Assembly (NCBI GenBank): GCA_019114015.1
Contig: DXGG01000089.1
Location: forward strand, 1 to 10,033
Direction of reading: 5' to 3'
Origin: Candidatus Onthomorpha intestinigallinarum
Lineage (GTDB): Bacteria; Bacteroidota; Bacteroidia; Bacteroidales; P3
DNA: 10,033 bases
A program made the translations under genes and the position numbers. Positions 5,891-10,033 of this stretch are shown one piece after another; position 1 is the first letter of the stretch, and each line of letters opens with the position of its first letter. The notes under the pieces were generated by a model that worked only from the letters and a program-made list of their open reading frames with translations, searched no databases and had not been told where the DNA came from.

Positions 5891-8821
5891 CTATCTCAAC
5901 ACCTCTATCGAACCCTTGAATTCCACATCCCTTATAGAGCCTCTTCCTATAAATCTGTAGAAATAAGTTCCGCTTGGCGTATTTGTCGCTTCCGGATCCC
6001 AGAATTCGGATTCATGTCTGATATTCTGAACGAAGTATATTCTCTTTCCGTAACGGTTGTATATTGAAAGTTCGTTATCCGGAAAGGCCTGACCGTCTAT
6101 CAGGTTGTGTATTTCAAATATGTCGTTTATACCGTCTCCGTTAGGAGTTACAACGGTAGGAAACATAAGGTTGTCGTTGATTATCGTTATCGTTCTTGTT
6201 ATAGTATCGTGACACTCGTATATGTTTCCGCTCGGAGAGTAATTGACGCTATACGCATCCAAAGTAATCAGATAGTCTCCCGCAACCGTTTCTCCCGATT
6301 GTGGATACCATGTGTATGAAGGACTCTTTCCGAATACGTTTTCCACATCCGTTTCGGAATTTTTGTTCGTCTGTATTGTCCAATGATACTGATTGGTCTC
6401 CGCATCCGGCTCTGTAAGGTTTATAAGGTTGGCCACAGGTGCCGAAGCCGAAGGGTTGTTAGGTTCCCAACCGAAGTCGGCAATAGGATGGTTGTATACA
6501 TGTATAAGGTTTTCCAGTCTAACTGAATCCTGACAACCGTGCTCCGTTTCAACCTTCAAAACAACGTCATAATCGCCATAAGGCAATACGAACGAAGGGT
6601 TCACGTCGGTTGATGTTTGGTCTCCGACAATCCATTGGTATGAAACACCGTTTGTGGATGTATTGACAAGATCGACCCTAAGCGGTTCGCATCCCTCCAG
6701 ATTTTGAGAAGCCGAGGTAAAGGCTGCATAGGCTGCCGGGTGAACAATCAATTTGACAGAATCTCTTCCGTAACAATATATCGAACCGTTATACTCAGTA
6801 ACCAACACTTCATAAGTTATTTCTGAAGCGGAGTTGTTTGGTGCCTGGGCATCTATTTCCCTTGTCGTTTCACCGGTAGGAGACCATATGTATGTAGCTG
6901 TAGGCGTTTCATTTCCCGCATCAAGCCTTACGGAAGTAGCCTCACACAACTCTCTGTTCTCACCCAATTCCACAACCGGTGTCTGTACAACTTCAAGAGT
7001 GGTTACCGTATCCCACATACAGCCGAAATCATCCAATATATGTATTCCAAATTCATATACGCCCACGCTGTCTATAGGAGGGGCTATCACCGTTGAAGTA
7101 TTTGTGGTATTTCCTATGTCAAAGAACGAAGGACCGGTCCACATAACAGTATCTATGGGTACCTGATAACTCCAGTTGGCACTGCTGCTCTGGCTCAATT
7201 CCATGTCCCACCAAAAAACATAACCGTTATCCTGACCAAGTCTGTCACACACCATAATAGACCATTCTCCGTTCAAAGGACATCCTATCAAAGAAGAAAA
7301 ACCATTTAAATCTACATCATTAATAGCAGGAACAACTGAGCCTTGTTGGTTAGGAGTCTGATAATAACCCGTATGAGCAGCTGTATCCGTTGGCGGCATA
7401 CTTGCAGCTCCGGCGGCGGCGGCATTATGCAACCATCCACGGGCATCGTCAAGATACTGATTTGAAAAACAATAAGTCCAACCCACTCCGTAAGGATTGG
7501 AATTAGAATCACACAAATTACTGTAATTATCATTTTCATTAGGTTGCCCCAAGAAAGTAATACCTCCCTGTTGCCACTTCAAGGTAGCTTGTTGTCCGGT
7601 CGGACAAACAATATACATTTCCAAGTCACCCATGTAAGAATGTTCAATATTTACGCATACCGACATTATATCGTCAACGCTTCCTATGGTAGATCCTGCC
7701 CTAAACTGGTCAAAAACAACTGGAGCATTATAACACTCCACGCCGGTACCACACATAGGACCATCCGGAATAAATGTTCTAATATCATTACGCTCCTTTG
7801 CACCACGATTAAATTCCATAGAATCTACAATAATGGAAGAGTTAACGTCATAACCTACAGCGAGCCCCATCTCCGTTCCTGAACACATATCAGGCAATTG
7901 AGTAACTGTTTTTATAGGATTTTTTGAAATACGGACTCGGGTATCTATGGTATTTCTGCTTGTACAGCCTCCATTATTTGTATCGGTCACAAGTAATACC
8001 AAATCATATCCATCCACTTCCTTCCATGAATATCCTACCGAACGGTCATAAGAAACGGTGGCACTCTCTCCGTCTCCGAATGACCACTCGTATATACAGT
8101 CCGCTGTATCTTGTTCATAGGTCTGACTGTTGTTAGGATCATATTCAGGAAATCTTGGGTCCGCCAAAAGTACGATGGAGTCACCCTCACATATATCAAT
8201 GGATTTGAAATACGCTATCTGCATATTTCCATCTTCGTCATACACAGTATCCACTCCATCTCTTACAGGACGGGTTGACATGTTTCCATTAGCATCATAT
8301 TTTATGAAAAAAGTATCCAATGCTGCCTCCGGAAATTGACACAAAGCCACACACTCTATTTCCGCTTTAAAACCGGTACCTTCGTTAACACTATCCGTTT
8401 TCAATCTAACAGTCAAACATCCGGTAGTAGCCGATAAGGCTGGCATTACTGTTCTGTTCAAAAGATCATCATTCTGAAAAAAAGGAACGCTTGCACCTTG
8501 GTCTGTTACCAAAGGCGGATCCGTAATACTGCTGCCTTGATATATGATAACAGTATCCGAAGGATCTATATTGAATTCCGAAAAAGTCAATGATACTCTT
8601 GTAGTCGTGCTACCTCCTGCAGGACAAATAGTAACCCACCTGTCCTGATCGGGTTCATAATTGCCTGTCTTGGAATTGTCATACAGATATCCGCTACATG
8701 TACTACGGGTTGTCCCGTGTGTACTGTTGTTCAGTATTATGTCCTGCGCATACGACGATGACGAATGTACAAAAACAAAACACAAGAAAAAAAACAATCC
8801 TGTAAATAATGTCCTTCTCAT
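5891..8821 (-). CDS. T9SS type B-sorted multidomain surface protein (CUB-like, PKD, P-domain)
   Basis: This 976-residue secreted mosaic has no catalytic domain that I can see. Residues 1-25 form a signal peptide ending SYA before Gln26. Residues about 27-158 resemble a CUB domain, with four Cys (42, 66, 135, 157) and an LTFSEFNIDPSDTVIIYQG strand. Residues about 208-300 are a PKD domain (YEWSFGDGE, 244-252). Residues about 385-545 resemble a proprotein-convertase P-domain (VNIEHSYMGDLEMYIVCPTG, then CPLNGEWSIMVCDRLGQDNGYVFWW), with a long insertion between its halves. Ig/PKD-like repeats follow (about 550-695, 696-777, 778-883). Residues 884-976 are the gliding-motility-type C-terminal domain (FPTVVTPNGDGINDIF, SIYNRYGKRIY, PSGTYFYRF), which directs export through the type IX secretion system (type B). 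A role as adhesin or envelope structural protein is inferred. No PorP/SprF-type partner gene is adjacent in this window. Confidence 0.93.
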   Translation of the reverse strand: MRRTLFTGLFFFLCFVFVHSSSSYAQDIILNNSTHGTTRSTCSGYLYDNSKTGNYEPDQDRWVTICPAGGSTTTRVSLTFSEFNIDPSDTVIIYQGSSITDPPLVTDQGASVPFFQNDDLLNRTVMPALSATTGCLTVRLKTDSVNEGTGFKAEIECVALCQFPEAALDTFFIKYDANGNMSTRPVRDGVDTVYDEDGNMQIAYFKSIDICEGDSIVLLADPRFPEYDPNNSQTYEQDTADCIYEWSFGDGESATVSYDRSVGYSWKEVDGYDLVLLVTDTNNGGCTSRNTIDTRVRISKNPIKTVTQLPDMCSGTEMGLAVGYDVNSSIIVDSMEFNRGAKERNDIRTFIPDGPMCGTGVECYNAPVVFDQFRAGSTIGSVDDIMSVCVNIEHSYMGDLEMYIVCPTGQQATLKWQQGGITFLGQPNENDNYSNLCDSNSNPYGVGWTYCFSNQYLDDARGWLHNAAAAGAASMPPTDTAAHTGYYQTPNQQGSVVPAINDVDLNGFSSLIGCPLNGEWSIMVCDRLGQDNGYVFWWDMELSQSSSANWSYQVPIDTVMWTGPSFFDIGNTTNTSTVIAPPIDSVGVYEFGIHILDDFGCMWDTVTTLEVVQTPVVELGENRELCEATSVRLDAGNETPTATYIWSPTGETTREIDAQAPNNSASEITYEVLVTEYNGSIYCYGRDSVKLIVHPAAYAAFTSASQNLEGCEPLRVDLVNTSTNGVSYQWIVGDQTSTDVNPSFVLPYGDYDVVLKVETEHGCQDSVRLENLIHVYNHPIADFGWEPNNPSASAPVANLINLTEPDAETNQYHWTIQTNKNSETDVENVFGKSPSYTWYPQSGETVAGDYLITLDAYSVNYSPSGNIYECHDTITRTITIINDNLMFPTVVTPNGDGINDIFEIHNLIDGQAFPDNELSIYNRYGKRIYFVQNIRHESEFWDPEATNTPSGTYFYRFIGRGSIRDVEFKGSIEVLR

Positions 8822-8840
8822 AAACCAAAAATTTTAGGTA

Positions 8841-8872
8841 CAAAGTTAAATACTAAAATTCAAACCGCCAAA
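8841..8872 (-). promoter_or_regulatory. Promoter of the T9SS surface-protein gene
   Basis: On the minus strand, TTTG (8872-8869), a 20-bp spacer and TAACTTTG (8848-8841) match the Bacteroidota consensus TTTG-N19-TAnnTTTG. The start point would be near 8835, leaving a leader of only about 14 nt before the ATG at 8821. Confidence 0.7.
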
Positions 8873-8963
8873 TTTTCAACGGGGCAAAAACCTTAATCTT
8901 TCCGTTTTTCGTAAGAAAGACACAAAAAGTGAAAGAAAAGTAAACAAAGCAGGAAAAAAAAAT

Positions 8964-8971
8964 TACCTTTG
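8964..8971 (+). promoter_or_regulatory. hisS -7 promoter box
   Basis: TACCTTTG is a perfect match to the Bacteroidota -7 consensus and lies 34 bp before the hisS ATG. The expected -33 position (around 8941-8944) is only A-rich sequence without a TTTG. The box is divergent to the promoter of the T9SS surface-protein gene, about 90 bp away. Confidence 0.6.
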
Positions 8972-9005
8972 CAAAGCAAACAAACCAAACAATACATAAA
9001 AAGAG

Positions 9006-10033
9006 ATGAACTACAAAGTTGTAAAAGGCACAAGGGATTTCCTTCCTGCGCAGATGCAAAAAAGAAACTACATTTTCGATACGATAAAGGCCGTCTATCA
9101 TTCTCATGGTTTTGTTCCTATAGAAACTCCCGCATTGGAAAGTCTTGATACTCTTATGGGCAAATACGGCGACGAGGGAGACAAGCTTCTGTTCAAAATA
9201 CTTAATTCTGGCGATTTCCTCGCTGACAAAAACATATCCGTTGACAACTACAAGGAAATGACAAAACAAATATGTGAAAAAGGCTTGCGCTACGACCTTA
9301 CCGTTCCTTTCGCTCGTTTTGTGGTGAATCACATGAATGACATTTCGTTTCCTTTCAAAAGATATCAGATACAGCCCGTATGGCGTGCAGACAGACCTCA
9401 GAAAGGACGATACAGGGAATTTTACCAATGCGATGCCGACATTATAGGCAGCAACGGACTGGCCAATGAGGTGGAATTGTTGTGCATGATTGAAGAGGTG
9501 TTCAAGAAATTCGGCATGAAGGTCAAAACCAAAATAAACAACAGAAAGATACTTCTTGCCATTGCACAATACATAGGCAGAGAGAACAACCTGATTGACA
9601 TAACCGTAGCCATAGACAAACTGGACAAAACAGGTTATGAGAATGTATGCAACGAGTTGCGCGAAAAAGGTTTCGGAGATGAAGAAATAAACAAATTGAC
9701 TCCCATATTCAACATTACGGGTAACAACGAACAGAAATTGGAACAGCTTTCAGCTGTTCTAAACTCTCCCGTTGCGGAAAAAGGAATGGAGGAAGTGGAA
9801 TTTGTACTATCGCAATGCAACGCTCTCGGACTAAACGATATTGAATTGGACTTGACATTGGCTCGCGGGTTGAACTATTACACAGGTGCCATAATGGAAG
9901 TAAAGGCTGCAGAGGTGGAAATGGGAAGCATATGCGGAGGCGGAAGATATGACGATTTGACCGGTATATTCGGGCAAAAAGGATTGTCGGGTGTAGGAAT
10001 TTCTTTCGGTGCGGACAGAATATACGACTGTCT
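9006..10033 (+). CDS. hisS: Histidyl-tRNA synthetase (partial, 3' end beyond window)
   Basis: This cytosolic class II aminoacyl-tRNA synthetase charges tRNA-His with histidine using ATP. The visible 342 residues start MNYKVVKGTRDFLP, the canonical HisRS opening, which fixes the start at the ATG at 9006. Further landmarks are the motif 1 region (GFVPIETPALESLDTL, about 35-50), RYDLTVPFARFV (95-106), motif 2 (FKRYQIQPVWRADRP, 117-131, with R127), YREFYQCDADIIG (136-148), the histidine-binding LARGLNYYTG (285-294), CGGGRYDDL (310-318) and motif 3 (VGISFGADRI, 330-339). The frame is still open at the right edge. About 110 residues, including the anticodon-binding domain, are missing compared with a usual length near 450. 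The segment GDEGDKLLFKILNSGDFLADK (55-75) is a somewhat long linker before RYDLTVP. A promoter box lies 34 bp upstream; no Shine-Dalgarno is evident. Confidence 0.98.
   Translation, partial: MNYKVVKGTRDFLPAQMQKRNYIFDTIKAVYHSHGFVPIETPALESLDTLMGKYGDEGDKLLFKILNSGDFLADKNISVDNYKEMTKQICEKGLRYDLTVPFARFVVNHMNDISFPFKRYQIQPVWRADRPQKGRYREFYQCDADIIGSNGLANEVELLCMIEEVFKKFGMKVKTKINNRKILLAIAQYIGRENNLIDITVAIDKLDKTGYENVCNELREKGFGDEEINKLTPIFNITGNNEQKLEQLSAVLNSPVAEKGMEEVEFVLSQCNALGLNDIELDLTLARGLNYYTGAIMEVKAAEVEMGSICGGGRYDDLTGIFGQKGLSGVGISFGADRIYDC

Noticed and set aside
7411..7422. Short GC-rich trinucleotide run encoding an Ala tract in the T9SS gene
   Set aside because: It is only about four units long, in frame, with no sign of phase variation.
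8872..8963. A-rich stretch between the two divergent promoters, examined for a small RNA or a tRNA-like hisS leader
   Set aside because: I found only weak short pairings and no T-box, terminator or conserved motif.
8853..9569. Minus-strand open frame of 238 codons
   Set aside because: It lies opposite the unmistakable hisS coding sequence, which carries all class II synthetase motifs on the plus strand; the frame's Phe/Val/Cys-rich product has no recognisable domain.
1..10033. Defence island, prophage, IS element, CRISPR array or integration site
   Set aside because: I saw no transposase, integrase, nuclease or repeat array, and no direct-repeat boundaries; base and codon use appear uniform apart from the low-complexity tail noted above.

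Overview
The window reads as a chromosomal segment of a Bacteroidota bacterium, probably of the Bacteroidales/Flavobacteriia type. The sequence evidence is: promoter boxes of the form TAnnTTTG with little or no Shine-Dalgarno signal; signal peptides ending in a small residue followed by Gln; a T9SS type B (gliding-motility) C-terminal sorting domain; a DUF4139 protein; a DUF3788 protein; and a long-form MetK. I see no phage, plasmid, IS, CRISPR, tRNA or rRNA feature.

Layout. (1) Positions 1-155 hold the 3' end of an unrecognised plus-strand gene, which overlaps tail to tail with a minus-strand pair (about 150-1359): a secreted GH73-type glucosaminidase followed by a DUF3788 protein. (2) A 121-bp divergent spacer leads to a plus-strand pair (1481-4256): a secreted tyrosine-rich/low-complexity protein of unknown function, then a secreted DUF4140/DUF4139 protein only 4 bp downstream, almost certainly one operon. 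(3) A shared bidirectional terminator (about 4285-4333) separates this pair from metK (4380-5654, minus). (4) The metK leader (5655 to about 5790) carries what I read as a SAM-II riboswitch aptamer directly behind a textbook Bacteroidota promoter. This would be feedback control of S-adenosylmethionine synthetase by its own product. (5) A 15-bp perfect hairpin terminator (5839-5873) ends the next minus-strand gene, a 976-residue cell-surface mosaic (5891-8821: CUB-like, PKD, P-domain, PKD/Ig-like repeats, type B T9SS sorting domain). (6) A divergent promoter region (8822-9005) separates it from hisS (9006 to the window end, truncated), encoding histidyl-tRNA synthetase.

How it fits together. 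The region mixes housekeeping genes (metK, hisS) with envelope or secreted proteins (glucosaminidase, Tyr-rich protein, DUF4139 protein, T9SS adhesin-like protein). I find no sign of a defence or mobile system. The most interesting items are the SAM-II/metK leader, whose aptamer lies unusually far (82 nt) from the start codon, and the two-gene secreted operon whose first protein has no recognisable family. About 94% of the window is coding; no gene-free stretch reaches 300 bases.
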